A stretch of 64,000 nt of DNA from Legionella spiritensis. Its GTDB lineage: Bacteria > Pseudomonadota > Gammaproteobacteria > Legionellales > Legionellaceae. The notes below the pieces were generated by a model that worked only from the letters and a program-made list of their open reading frames with translations, searched no databases and was not told the DNA's origin. Within the stretch, counting starts at the first letter, position 1. Each line of letters begins with the position of its first letter. Shown here piece by piece: positions 7,329-14,959 of the stretch. A program made the translations under genes and the position numbers. Location of the stretch: assembly GCF_900186965.1 (NCBI RefSeq), contig NZ_LT906457.1, positions 248,001 through 312,000 on the forward strand. Reading direction: 5' to 3'.

Positions 7329-7980
7329 ATGAAGTTCGAACAAATTAAAGAAGAGTCAGAGGAAGGATTTCGCAGATTAACCGGGCTTAAACGCACAACA
7401 TTTGATGTGATGATAACCATATTGAGTAAGGCAGAAGAAGAATTAAAAGCGAAAGGTTGAAAGCCAAATAAATTAGCAGTGGAAGAACGGTTGCTAATGA
7501 CACTGGAGTACTTGCGTGAATACAGAACTTATTTCCATATTTCACGAAGTTATGGACTTAGTGAAAGTTCGTGTTATCGAAATATACGATGGGTGGAAGA
7601 CACGCTCATTAAAGAATGGACGTTTTCACTGCCTGGGCGTAAAGCGCTACTAAAAAGTGATGTTGAATATGATGTTGTGTTAATTGATGCCACTGAAATT
7701 CCCATTGAGAGACCTAAAAAAAACAAAAACACTTTTATTCAGGCAAAAAGAAAAGACATACGATAAAGACTCAAATTGTCGTAGATAAGAAGAAAAAAGA
7801 GATTATTTGCACCAATTTTTCCAATGGCAAGCGACATGACTTTAGGTTATTTAAAGAGTCTGATGTTCGTATTCATCCAGAGATTAGAAGCCTAACAGAC
7901 GCAACAGGGGATCAAAAGCGATGTGAAAAACAGCCCAAAACGTGCCCAAAAAATAAGAAGATAGAATAAAAGCCTTTAGT
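7329..7980 (+). pseudogene. Broken IS5-family transposase
   Basis: The frame opens with MKFEQIKEESEEGFRRLTGL and continues through a helix-turn-helix-type domain. It is broken by an in-frame TGA at 7458-7460 (expected Gly), then by a frameshift near 7745-7765. Further fragments (TQIVVDKKKKEIICTNFSNG, HDFRLFKESDVRIHPEIRSL) keep the family's DDE-domain order up to about 7980, where the IS256-family element begins. The 3' third is missing. The first DDE aspartate is visible in DVVLIDATEIPIERP. The gene cannot make an active transposase. Confidence 0.8.
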
Positions 7981-7982
7981 AG

Positions 7983-9305
7983 GGGTCTGTAAATAATTTT
8001 GTGTAATTGGTCATAGTATATAATCTGCCTATTTTCAGACAGGCATTAAAGAAGAGACAAACTATGACTCATGATATAGATGAATTGGCTCAGGAAATAG
8101 CCAAGACGTGTAAAACGCAAGAAGACTTCACTGAGTTTTTTAAACAGCTAAAGCGTCGAGGCTTAGAGGCTGCGCTATCCGGAGAACTTACGCATCATTT
8201 AGGCTATGACAAGCATGCCAAGGCTGTTGAACGCAAGAGCAACAGTCGTAATGGGTACAGCAAGAAGACTATTCAGGTTAATGAAGGCGAAATGGAAATT
8301 GCGGTGCCACGTGACCGAACAGGCACATTTGAACCTCATATTATCCCTAAATACGCTACCCGCTTTGATGGTCTTGATGAAAAAATCATTTCATTTTATG
8401 CCCGAGGTTTAAGTACACGCGACATCCAAAGCGAGCTTGAAGAAATCTATGGTACAACCATATCACCCACATTGATTTCAAGCGTGACAGACGCGGTTTT
8501 ATCAGATGTACGTGCCTGGCAGGCAAGGCCTCTGGATAGTTGCTTCCCCATTGTTTATTTGGATTGTATTGTCGTTAAAGTAAAGACTGACAAAGGTATT
8601 ATTAACAAATCCGTCTATTTGGCATTGGGTGTTAATACAGATGGCTACAAAGAACTTCTGGGCATGTGGATTAGCCAAAATGAAGGCGCAAAATTTTGGC
8701 TAAACGTACTGACAGATATAAAAAATCGTGGCCTGGATGAAATATTTATTGCGTGTGTTGATGGACTTACTGGCTTTCCAGAAGCCATTGAAACAGTATA
8801 TCCACACGCTAAAGTTCAGCTTTGCATTGTACACAAAATTCGAAATTCATTGGCTTATGTCAGCTGGAAAGACCGTAAAATCCTTGCTGCTGATTTAAAA
8901 ACAATCTACAGTGCCAAAACACTCATTGAGGCTGAAATGGCGCTGGAAGCATTTTCTGAGAAATGGGACGACCAATACCCATCCATAAGCTCCTCATGGC
9001 GCAGAGACTGGATACGTATTACCCCATTTTTTGATTATCCAGCTGACATCCGTCGAGCCATATATACGACAAATGCCATCGAATCGTTGAATATGACTTT
9101 GCGAAAGGTAATTAAAAATAAAAGAATGTTCCCATCTGACGAATCAGTTTTTAAATTGCTCTATCTTGCGATTGAACGAATTGCTCGGAAATGGACAATG
9201 CCGATCCACAACTGGAAGCCAGCTATGAATCGGTTTATGATCGAATTCGGTGATAGAGTTACTGAATAATGGAATGGCTAGTTACACAGAAAATTTTACA
9301 GACTC
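7983..9305 (+). mobile_element. IS256-family insertion sequence, ~1.32 kb
   Basis: Imperfect terminal inverted repeats of about 27 bp bound the element: GGGTCTGTAAATAATTTTGT at 7983 and the complement of GAGTCTGTAAAATTTTCTGT ending at 9305. One full-length transposase gene lies inside. The left end cuts the IS5-family remnant. The 8-bp flanks (TTTAGTAG and ATTGATTT) do not match, so flanking DNA was rearranged after insertion. Confidence 0.85.
8064..9269 (+). CDS. IS256-family (Mutator-type) transposase
   Basis: This transposase of about 401 residues starts at the ATG at 8064 (MTHDIDELAQEIAKTCKTQE). The longer frame to 8007 starts inside the terminal repeat and is rejected. Mutator-type DDE features are visible: PIVYLDCIVVKVKTDKG carries the first Asp, FIACVDGLTGFPEAI the second Asp with the family's G-x-x-G-x-x-x-A pattern, and YTTNAIESLNMTLRK the Glu. 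CIVHKIRNSL is the conserved segment between them. The length is full for the family and I see no frameshift, so it is probably functional. Confidence 0.95.
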   Translation: MTHDIDELAQEIAKTCKTQEDFTEFFKQLKRRGLEAALSGELTHHLGYDKHAKAVERKSNSRNGYSKKTIQVNEGEMEIAVPRDRTGTFEPHIIPKYATRFDGLDEKIISFYARGLSTRDIQSELEEIYGTTISPTLISSVTDAVLSDVRAWQARPLDSCFPIVYLDCIVVKVKTDKGIINKSVYLALGVNTDGYKELLGMWISQNEGAKFWLNVLTDIKNRGLDEIFIACVDGLTGFPEAIETVYPHAKVQLCIVHKIRNSLAYVSWKDRKILAADLKTIYSAKTLIEAEMALEAFSEKWDDQYPSISSSWRRDWIRITPFFDYPADIRRAIYTTNAIESLNMTLRKVIKNKRMFPSDESVFKLLYLAIERIARKWTMPIHNWKPAMNRFMIEFGDRVTE

Positions 9306-9351
9306 ATTGATTTATATATTAATTTCCCCCAATCTTTATTAAATAAAAATT

Positions 9352-9966
9352 CTAACGTTTTTTGGCTACAACAAAATATTTATGCCAATGCTTAATATTG
9401 CCCATCGCATCAGCCTTATCATTTTCTTCTTCCTCAAGAAATGCTACTTCAAATGGCATAAGAAAATTCGATAAATCTTTATGATTAAAGAACGTCATAT
9501 CTGAGTTTTTAGAGCCATTCCAACCGTCATTTATTCCAAAAAAAGTCCCTGAAAAGATATCACCTTGATGCAGTGCGTTTAAAATCATATTCCAAATTAG
9601 ATAAAATTTATCTGCTTTTAAAAATGGAAGACTATAACTCGCATTGATTAATTGTGATCTTGGTAGAGAAGTTAGCAATTCAAATGGCATTACCTTTGTC
9701 TCTAATCTATTTTCAAGTGATGGAGGGCATAAAGATAATAAAGTAGATATTGCTTCAGGCTGATAATCAATGGCGAGTACTGACCAGCCATGTTTTAAAA
9801 GTTCAATGGCGTCAGTGCCCGAACCACACCCAAGATCTATTGCTAGTTTAGCAGGACTTGCTTTATTCCCATTACTAAAAATTTCGATTGCTTTTAGTAG
9901 CGTTTTTCGTGGCGAGGTGATCTGCTTCGTAATTTTATAATAGTGTTCCCAATTTCTGTCATTCAT
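9352..9966 (-). CDS. Class I SAM-dependent methyltransferase
   Basis: This 204-residue protein starts at the ATG at 9966, preceded by AAGGAAAA. The longer frame runs into a miniature inverted-repeat element and is rejected. SAM-binding motif I is AIDLGCGSGTDAIELL, followed by the acidic strand end VLAIDYQPEAI. The C-terminal part GNIKHWHKYFVVAKK is TehB/thiopurine-methyltransferase-like. The substrate is unknown. It is divergent from the small peptide gene at 10368, with two inserted miniature elements in between. A role in modifying that peptide is possible but only suggested by position. Confidence 0.85.
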   Translation of the reverse strand: MNDRNWEHYYKITKQITSPRKTLLKAIEIFSNGNKASPAKLAIDLGCGSGTDAIELLKHGWSVLAIDYQPEAISTLLSLCPPSLENRLETKVMPFELLTSLPRSQLINASYSLPFLKADKFYLIWNMILNALHQGDIFSGTFFGINDGWNGSKNSDMTFFNHKDLSNFLMPFEVAFLEEEENDKADAMGNIKHWHKYFVVAKKR

Positions 9967-9979
9967 AAATTTTCCTTGA

Positions 9980-10145
9980 CTAGGGCGTGTCCTCATTCTG
10001 TTTCACGACTAAAACCTGTACTAATTTGCTCAAATTACAGTTTGAATTCGTCAAATAGGGCTGGCTATTCTCCTCATTCAATCTGCAATTTGCGCTAAAT
10101 TATCCCAACTTTTAGCTCGCGAAACAGAATGAGGACACGCCCTAG
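9980..10145. mobile_element. Miniature inverted-repeat element A (166 bp)
   Basis: The ends are a 25-bp perfect inverted repeat (29 with one mismatch) beginning CTAGGGCGTGTCCTCATTCT at 9980 and its complement ending at 10145. It contains no coding capacity and is bounded by TA within CTAG, as for Tc1/mariner-IS630-mobilised elements. It sits directly upstream of the methyltransferase ribosome site. Confidence 0.85.
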
Positions 10146-10282
10146 TACAACGTTTCACTGAAGTTGTCTTGCTAGTTTGTTATTGCTGCGACAGCGGGTC
10201 AAGTCGTAGGTCGGGCCAGGCGCCCGACCTACCTCTCCTGTCTCCTTGGCAACAGGACAGAATCAGTGAAACGTTGTACTAG
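10142..10282. mobile_element. Miniature inverted-repeat element B (141 bp)
   Basis: The ends are 20-bp perfect inverted repeats: CTAGTACAACGTTTCACTGA at 10142-10161 and its complement at 10263-10282. A second inner palindrome (GTAGGTCGGGC...GCCCGACCTAC near 10206-10232) is present. It shares the CTAG at 10142-10145 with element A, so the two are fused end to end. Confidence 0.85.
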
Positions 10283-10298
10283 TTACTAATTGGTAACT
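10281..10298. promoter_or_regulatory. Candidate operator (AGTTAC-N6-GTAACT)
   Basis: An 18-bp inverted repeat lies directly upstream of the -35 box of the peptide gene promoter. An HxlR-family regulator gene follows the operon, and such regulators bind short inverted repeats, so this is a candidate HxlR site. The link is inference. Confidence 0.5.
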
Positions 10299-10300
10299 AA

Positions 10301-10329
10301 TTGACTGATAAATAATTTCTTCATATTCT
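10301..10329 (+). promoter_or_regulatory. Sigma-70-type promoter of peptide gene
   Basis: TTGACT (10301-10306), a 17-bp spacer and TATTCT (10324-10329) lie about 40 bases before the peptide start. This is a good match to the vegetative consensus. Confidence 0.65.
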
Positions 10330-10367
10330 CGATAATGATTTTTATTACTCAACAGAGGAGAGTTATT

Positions 10368-10457
10368 ATGAAGGACAAAATTATCAAAAAAATTGTTAAA
10401 GAAAAAGTACTAAAGAAACGTAAAGGATGGTGTGGCCCAGGAACATGTATTGGGTAA
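10368..10457 (+). CDS. Small peptide, 29 residues: candidate RiPP precursor
   Basis: ATG at 10368 follows a strong AGAGGAG ribosome site and a good promoter. The peptide has a very basic front (MKDKIIKKIVKEKVLKKRKG) and a short distinct tail, WCGPGTCIG, with two cysteines and three glycines. A 12-bp hairpin and then a GRDP-like gene follow. This arrangement (highly translated short ORF, attenuator-like hairpin, small companion protein) is that of ribosomally made, modified peptides. The RiPP reading is inference. Alternatives are a small toxin or a metal-binding peptide. It is too short for ordinary gene finders. Confidence 0.65.
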   Translation: MKDKIIKKIVKEKVLKKRKGWCGPGTCIG

Positions 10458-10462
10458 TCAAT

Positions 10463-10491
10463 GATGCATCATACGAGAAGTATGATGCATC
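10463..10491 (+). terminator. Strong hairpin between peptide gene and GRDP-like gene
   Basis: A perfect 12-bp stem (GATGCATCATAC / GTATGATGCATC) with loop GAGAA lies 5 bases after the peptide stop, followed by CGCATTTTT. It may act as a partial terminator or as a processing/stability element that gives more peptide than companion-protein mRNA. Confidence 0.65.
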
Positions 10492-10512
10492 CGCATTTTT
10501 GGAGGCTAAATA

Positions 10513-10956
10513 ATGTACTTACCTAATTTAAATACATTATTGTATTATAAAAATAATAAGATCATTTCTAGATATTCTCAGGATTACCCTAATGCCAAAA
10601 TGCAGGCAGAAGACGCTTTAACTGAATTAATGAAATTTGTTTGGCTCTGTTTTAAGCATAAGTCAGAAAAAAACAATAATCTCCATAATGAATCACTGAA
10701 TTTTTATTGCGTGATTCATCCAGAAATGGTTGATATTGATAATATGTGGCATACATTTCTTTTGTTCACCAAAGATTATCATGACTTCTGTAATGAATAT
10801 CTTGATGGCAATTTTTTTCATCATGAACCAATAATCAATACAAATGATTCCTTCCTCAATGGAAATTATGAACAAGAGCTGACCCTATATTTATCCTATA
10901 TCTATGATAATCTAGGCGAATACACCCTGATAAAGTGGTTTGGACAATGTTTATAA
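10513..10956 (+). CDS. GRDP-like (glycine-rich-domain-protein-like) small protein
   Basis: This 147-residue protein begins 7 bases after GGAGG. The core VDIDNMWHTFLLFTKDYHDF followed by CNEYLDGNFFHHEP (about residues 73-106; Trp79-His80, Tyr89-His90, Cys93, His103-His104-Glu105-Pro106) matches the family named after plant glycine-rich domain-containing proteins ('D-x-x-W-H-T-x-x-L-x-T-x-x-Y-x-x-F-C'). The clustered His/Cys/Glu could bind a metal. No glycine-rich part is present. It is encoded just behind the 29-residue peptide gene and its hairpin, so it may process, modify or protect against that peptide. The biochemical role is unknown. Confidence 0.7.
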   Translation: MYLPNLNTLLYYKNNKIISRYSQDYPNAKMQAEDALTELMKFVWLCFKHKSEKNNNLHNESLNFYCVIHPEMVDIDNMWHTFLLFTKDYHDFCNEYLDGNFFHHEPIINTNDSFLNGNYEQELTLYLSYIYDNLGEYTLIKWFGQCL

Positions 10957-10967
10957 AGGGCGACGCT

Positions 10968-11324
10968 TTAAAATTTATCGTCAGCTCGCACTAGTGAAAG
11001 TTCATCGATATGACTCTCCGCCCATTGTGTAATAGATTGACAAACCTTGTTCAAACTTATACCCAATAGCGTTAAGGAATATTCCACATGTAATATCAAA
11101 CCTGACTTGTCTTCACGGATGACTAATCCATAGGATTCTAACTTTTTAAGCAGTGAGCTCAGTACCTTGGCTGTAATGCCACCAATTGATCGTCTTAACT
11201 CCCCAAAGCGATGGCTTTTTTCTGCAAGCAATTGGATGATTAAAATGACCCACTTGTCGCTAATAATCTCTAAAACGATTCTTGAAGGACATTGCTCTTG
11301 ATAAACATCATAAATCATATCCAT
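10968..11324 (-). CDS. HxlR-family winged-helix transcriptional regulator
   Basis: This 118-residue regulator has the typical HxlR sequence: a conserved Cys near the N-terminus (QEQCPSRIVLEIISDKWVIL), then RFGELRRSIGGITAKVLSSL and LLKKLESYGLVIRED (recognition helix and wing). Members bind inverted repeats as dimers and often respond to reactive electrophiles or oxidants through that Cys. GGAG lies before both the first and the second in-frame ATG, so the start may be two codons later. It is convergent with the GRDP-like gene and may control the peptide operon through the repeat at 10281-10298 (inference). Confidence 0.9.
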   Translation of the reverse strand: MDMIYDVYQEQCPSRIVLEIISDKWVILIIQLLAEKSHRFGELRRSIGGITAKVLSSLLKKLESYGLVIREDKSGLILHVEYSLTLLGISLNKVCQSITQWAESHIDELSLVRADDKF

Positions 11325-11506
11325 CTCCTATCAAAAGGCAACTCTACTGATAAACACCAGTTTTGTGTTATCCGGGCTGCCATTTCTATCATCTCTGGAT
11401 CAAATTGATCTGGCCATTTACCCCGGATGGGGTAATTCTCGTAAGGTTGTAATTTGGCAATTATATGTTGAGGGTCGTTATTCTCATACTGTAAACCCTC
11501 ACTTTT
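11315..11506 (-). pseudogene. Gene fragment upstream of the HxlR regulator
   Basis: The minus strand encodes 62 protein-like residues bounded by stops, including NDPQHIIAKLQPYENYPIRG and FDPEMIEMAARITQNWCLSV, ending ELPFDRRWI. There is no start codon or ribosome site at its beginning. The composition is clearly protein-like but I do not recognise the family. It looks like the 3' end of a deleted gene whose tail now carries the ribosome site of the HxlR gene. Confidence 0.4.
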
Positions 11507-11707
11507 TTAGTGCCAAGCCAAACTAAATTGATTTACTGTCTTTTTTACGGTTATAAATCATAAAACAATGACACCATACTATATTCGATAAAAACAGGAT
11601 TGGCATGTTTGTCCGGAAGTGACCGATATTATCGCTGTTATAGCGAGATGTCGGGTATTTTTTTCAAAAGCCCGTGCCATTTATTTACTTGCCAGAATGT
11701 CCCTACA

Positions 11708-11752
11708 TAGACAATTGTCCCTGCGGGTACTATAATGTAGTAGAAAGTACCC
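11708..11752 (+). promoter_or_regulatory. Promoter and operator of the RES-Xre operon
   Basis: TAGACA (11708-11713), a 17-bp spacer and a perfect TATAAT (11731-11736) form the promoter. An inverted repeat GGGTACT-N14-AGTACCC (11725-11752) overlaps the -10 box and the start region, as expected for autoregulation by the antitoxin complex. Confidence 0.65.
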
Positions 11753-11763
11753 GGGAGTTTACT

Positions 11764-12138
11764 ATGCAAACCAATACAAACTCTTTACAAAGCATACCAG
11801 ATAACGTGGTGTGGAAATCTTTAACCAATCTTGTAGAGCGTTTTGATTTAAAAGAAAATGAAGCCCGCATTTTAATGGGGGATATGCCTCGCTCCACCTA
11901 TACTTCCCGCAAAGCAAAATTAAATAGAGATCAAAAAGAACGGGTCTCTTATCTTTTAGGGATTTATAAATCGTTACGTATCTTGTTTGAAGATGGAGAA
12001 CAAGCCAGGACGTGGATTAATCGTAAAAATGACTTGCCTCCCTTTCATGGGTTAACGCCAAAAGAATATATGTTGGAAGGAGGAATGGTTCGTCTTGCAG
12101 ACGTGAGAAAATTCCTGGATTTCTGGAGAGGTTATTAG
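11764..12138 (+). CDS. Xre/MbcA/ParS-type antitoxin of a RES toxin
   Basis: This 124-residue protein starts at the ATG at 11764, preceded by CGGGAG; the 30 extra upstream codons overlap the promoter and are rejected. It has an N-terminal Xre-like region (about 15-65) and a C-terminal toxin-binding domain of the DUF2384 type (about 75-124: LRILFEDGEQARTWINRKND, FHGLTPKEYMLEGGMVRLAD). This is the standard antitoxin architecture of RES-Xre systems. It ends one base before the toxin gene. It should neutralise the toxin and repress the operon at 11725-11752. Confidence 0.88.
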   Translation: MQTNTNSLQSIPDNVVWKSLTNLVERFDLKENEARILMGDMPRSTYTSRKAKLNRDQKERVSYLLGIYKSLRILFEDGEQARTWINRKNDLPPFHGLTPKEYMLEGGMVRLADVRKFLDFWRGY

Positions 12139-12139
12139 G

Positions 12140-12817
12140 ATGTATTCTTATATGGATTATAGTAAAAAAGTGCATCGACTAATACCCTCTAAATTTCCAC
12201 CCGTAACGTTATTTGATTGGGCAGATTCTGCGGAAGAACTCGAACAAATAGCTCTGCTTGAAGGATTAACCAATGAAAGAATTCTTGCAGAGTTCGGTAA
12301 AATAAATTTGATAGATAAAGAGGATTGGAACGGTGGCCCCGGCTCCACTCCGATTATGGCTGCTTTTACACATATTGGATTTGAGTCAAGATTTAGTGAT
12401 GGTAGTTTTGGTGTATATTATGCTGCTTCATCACTTGAAACAGCAATAAAGGAAACCAGCTTTCATCGAGAAAGATTTTATAGGGCGTCAAATGAAAAAC
12501 CTTGCTCGATCTCAATGAGAGAATATGCGGCTAGTATAAAAAAACCATTAATAGATATTACAGGAAAAAAATATAAAGAATTATTTAATCCCGATCCATC
12601 TTTTTATAGTAAAAGCCAGGAGTTTGGCAAAAAAATTTTTGAAAAAAAAGAATGGGGTTTGCTTTATCCAAGTGTAAGAAATTTAAATGGCTTGTGTGTG
12701 GCTGTATTAAGACCTCCCGCACTCACTATACCAATACAGGGATGTCATTTAAGGTATATTTGGGATGGTGAAAAAATTTCAGATATTTATAAAGAAAGTA
12801 AAATTACAAATCTTTAA
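12140..12817 (+). CDS. RES-domain toxin (NAD+-depleting)
   Basis: This 225-residue protein carries the RES domain over about residues 60-205. Visible family residues include the Arg in ESRFSDGSFGVYYAASS, the Glu in TAIKETSFHRER and the Ser in LLYPSVRNLNG, which make up the Arg-x(n)-Glu-x(n)-Ser set that names the family. Characterised RES toxins degrade NAD+ and resemble ADP-ribosyltransferases. The gene starts one base after the antitoxin stop, with an AGAGG site inside the antitoxin end. The pair is a complete RES-Xre module near other accessory genes. Confidence 0.9.
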   Translation: MYSYMDYSKKVHRLIPSKFPPVTLFDWADSAEELEQIALLEGLTNERILAEFGKINLIDKEDWNGGPGSTPIMAAFTHIGFESRFSDGSFGVYYAASSLETAIKETSFHRERFYRASNEKPCSISMREYAASIKKPLIDITGKKYKELFNPDPSFYSKSQEFGKKIFEKKEWGLLYPSVRNLNGLCVAVLRPPALTIPIQGCHLRYIWDGEKISDIYKESKITNL

Positions 12818-12883
12818 AAGTTCTGTTCTTAAAGATGATGTTTATCATATTTTAATGGGCAAACACATTACACAGAAGTGATG

Positions 12884-14308
12884 TCAATCTACCGTTTTTC
12901 CAGTCGGTTTCACACTGATTTTTGCTGGGGTAAGGTTGTTAGTAATACGGGAGACCGTTCTATCTACCCGTCGCTGAAGCATGATTTCAATCATTACTGT
13001 TTCATTTGGATGAAGAATTTTGTTAATGTCAGCAAGCGAGGAATGAAAATCAAGCAACCTGTAATAGGCAAGGGCTTGGCCACTTGACTGAGGGTATGCC
13101 TTAATACGGAACCCCAGATTACCTTGCATTTTTGGCGTATTAATCCCGGCTTCCATAATATCGTAGTCAAGAAAATAAGTCAGTTTTCCTCGATTATTCA
13201 GGTTTCGCTGGCGATCTACAAAGAAACCTGCAGGAAGCGCCTGCTCGCTATATTCGGGTCCGGCCGTTAGATAAAGATCATAATCGACAAGATGATTGCC
13301 CCGGTCATCAATAAGCCGGAAAATAATCATGGAGTAGCGGTTGGTGATATACTCACGCTTATAGATAAGTGTCTTTACTGATTCTGTATGCTCATTTTTC
13401 TGAGTTTCTTTAGTTATCTTATCCAGTTCTTTTGCCAGTGTATTATAGGCGTCACGATTTTTTACTTGCAGGCATCGCAGAACCCATATTGCCGTAGGGT
13501 GGGTGGCCGCGTTGGCCATAGTAACGCTACGGATAATTCCGATATTTTTACCGGAATGCGAAAGCCCGGGCAGAACCCCAAATGCCGTTGGCTGTGCCCG
13601 TTTCATTTTCGCGACAACAAGACTGTCACCGTTAGTCCCCTCCTGATGTAATTTCAACAAACTATAATTCATATTTGCAGCAGCTACACGTACCACGCCA
13701 TCCGATCCGGCTTCTCCCGTGTAGGAGTTTACGGCATCATAAAGCTGGCGATCGATTTTCTGGCCCGTAAGTACAAAAGTATAGATGCCATTAGCAGGGC
13801 AATCGTAATCCAGCCAACTTTCATTAAGTTGCCAGCTCATATCGCTGCCGAGCTCAAGCCAATCAAGTACATGCTCTCCCGGTTCAACACCTTCAAAAAA
13901 ACTCTTTATACGGCCTAGCCGGGATTTACCAAGTTGGGCAAGAGCAGAACCGTGGTTGGCGGGGGCCAGCATGATAAGATGGCTCAAAGGACATTTGGCA
14001 AGATTATTCCCGAAGTATAAATCCATCCATTTTCGAACTATGGGTCCACCGGTCGAATGAGTAATGCAGGCAAAACGCTCCCCATCTTGTAGCTTATCAG
14101 CAATGTCATCCCGTACTGCATGATCAAACGCACGTGCTATATCGTCAACCATTACGGTATCGTCAAAGCTGATGTATCGCCCGAGATAAATATTGCCGAC
14201 TTGAATATCAAGCTTTCCGTCTTTGCCCAGGCTTTCAAGCCATAGGGGAAGTGCCCCATAAGTATTGGTATGCGTGACACTCCAGCCATGTAGGAAGATA
14301 ACAATCAT
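12884..14308 (-). CDS. plaB: Phospholipase A / hemolysin PlaB
   Basis: This 474-residue protein starts at the ATG at 14308 (MIVIFLHGWSVTHTNTYGAL); a longer frame adds 12 residues without support. The length and the catalytic triad match L. pneumophila PlaB exactly: Ser85 in CITHSTGGPI, Asp203 in GSDGVVRV and His251 in LSHSGK. PlaB is the major cell-associated, surface-exposed phospholipase A and lysophospholipase of Legionella, hemolytic and important for lung infection. It has an N-terminal alpha/beta hydrolase lipase domain (1-~300) and a C-terminal domain of its own kind (~310-474). No signal peptide is seen, as for PlaB. The gene stands alone. Confidence 0.95.
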   Translation of the reverse strand: MIVIFLHGWSVTHTNTYGALPLWLESLGKDGKLDIQVGNIYLGRYISFDDTVMVDDIARAFDHAVRDDIADKLQDGERFACITHSTGGPIVRKWMDLYFGNNLAKCPLSHLIMLAPANHGSALAQLGKSRLGRIKSFFEGVEPGEHVLDWLELGSDMSWQLNESWLDYDCPANGIYTFVLTGQKIDRQLYDAVNSYTGEAGSDGVVRVAAANMNYSLLKLHQEGTNGDSLVVAKMKRAQPTAFGVLPGLSHSGKNIGIIRSVTMANAATHPTAIWVLRCLQVKNRDAYNTLAKELDKITKETQKNEHTESVKTLIYKREYITNRYSMIIFRLIDDRGNHLVDYDLYLTAGPEYSEQALPAGFFVDRQRNLNNRGKLTYFLDYDIMEAGINTPKMQGNLGFRIKAYPQSSGQALAYYRLLDFHSSLADINKILHPNETVMIEIMLQRRVDRTVSRITNNLTPAKISVKPTGKTVD

Positions 14309-14527
14309 AACGCTCTTTAACTGACAGATTCTGCAACAGGGCATTGTTGAATAACTTGATGATATTAGATTATTTTACACTCGACCCTCAAGTTTTTTTG
14401 ATTTGATAAATGTCAGAAATAGCTCGCTTTTATTTTTCTCTGATATCTCCTATCATGAATGATGATTTATTAGCGACCCGGTGTGGTAGTTTTTTATTTT
14501 GGTTGACGTCTTCTACAGGAGAAAGGC

Positions 14528-14911
14528 ATGGATTCGCCGCAAAGAATAAAATATTTAAAAATTGCTTTAGTTATTATTGGCCTGATATTTATTTTTGGTA
14601 TTTACCCATTGACTATTGTTTGGCCTGCCGGGTGGGCATGGCATGTAACAGGCATATCAATGTATCTGCAAATGATATTAGGTATTTATGCGACTTTAGG
14701 TCTGTTTCTCATAATGGCTGCTCGCAATCCCCTTAATAACCTAAGTTTGATATGGTTTACTGTTTGGTCAAGTATTGTTCATGGTGGTATTATGGCTATT
14801 CAGGCTTTGTACTATCCTGAACACACCGGTCACTTATATGGTGATGTTCCAGCGCTCTTTATTGTAGCTATTGTTTTAGGGCTTCTGACACCAAGAGGTC
14901 AAAAGCAGTAA
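14528..14911 (+). CDS. DUF6632-type small membrane protein
   Basis: This 127-residue protein has AGGAG before the ATG. It has four hydrophobic segments (about residues 11-33, 40-64, 73-92, 105-121). The sequence FIFGIYPLTIVWPAGWAWH, WFTVWSSIVHGGIMAIQALY and GDVPALFIVAIVLGLLTPRG matches small inner-membrane proteins I associate with DUF6632. The function is unknown. A hairpin follows (14923-14959), so it seems to be a single-gene unit. Confidence 0.7.
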   Translation: MDSPQRIKYLKIALVIIGLIFIFGIYPLTIVWPAGWAWHVTGISMYLQMILGIYATLGLFLIMAARNPLNNLSLIWFTVWSSIVHGGIMAIQALYYPEHTGHLYGDVPALFIVAIVLGLLTPRGQKQ

Positions 14912-14922
14912 GTCTCTCTCCC

Positions 14923-14959
14923 CCTGTAACCCTCCAGTCCAGGCGAGGGGGGTTGCAGG
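14923..14959 (+). terminator. Hairpin after the DUF6632 gene
   Basis: CCTGTAACCC and GGGTTGCAGG pair (one G-U) around a short loop 12 bases after the stop. There is no clear T-run. Probable terminator. Confidence 0.45.

Noticed and set aside
7975-9313. An 8-bp target duplication of the IS256-family element
   Set aside because: The flanks TTTAGTAG and ATTGATTT do not match.
11325-11660. A riboswitch before the RES-Xre operon
   Set aside because: I see no conserved riboswitch core. The region holds a gene relic and then an ordinary promoter.
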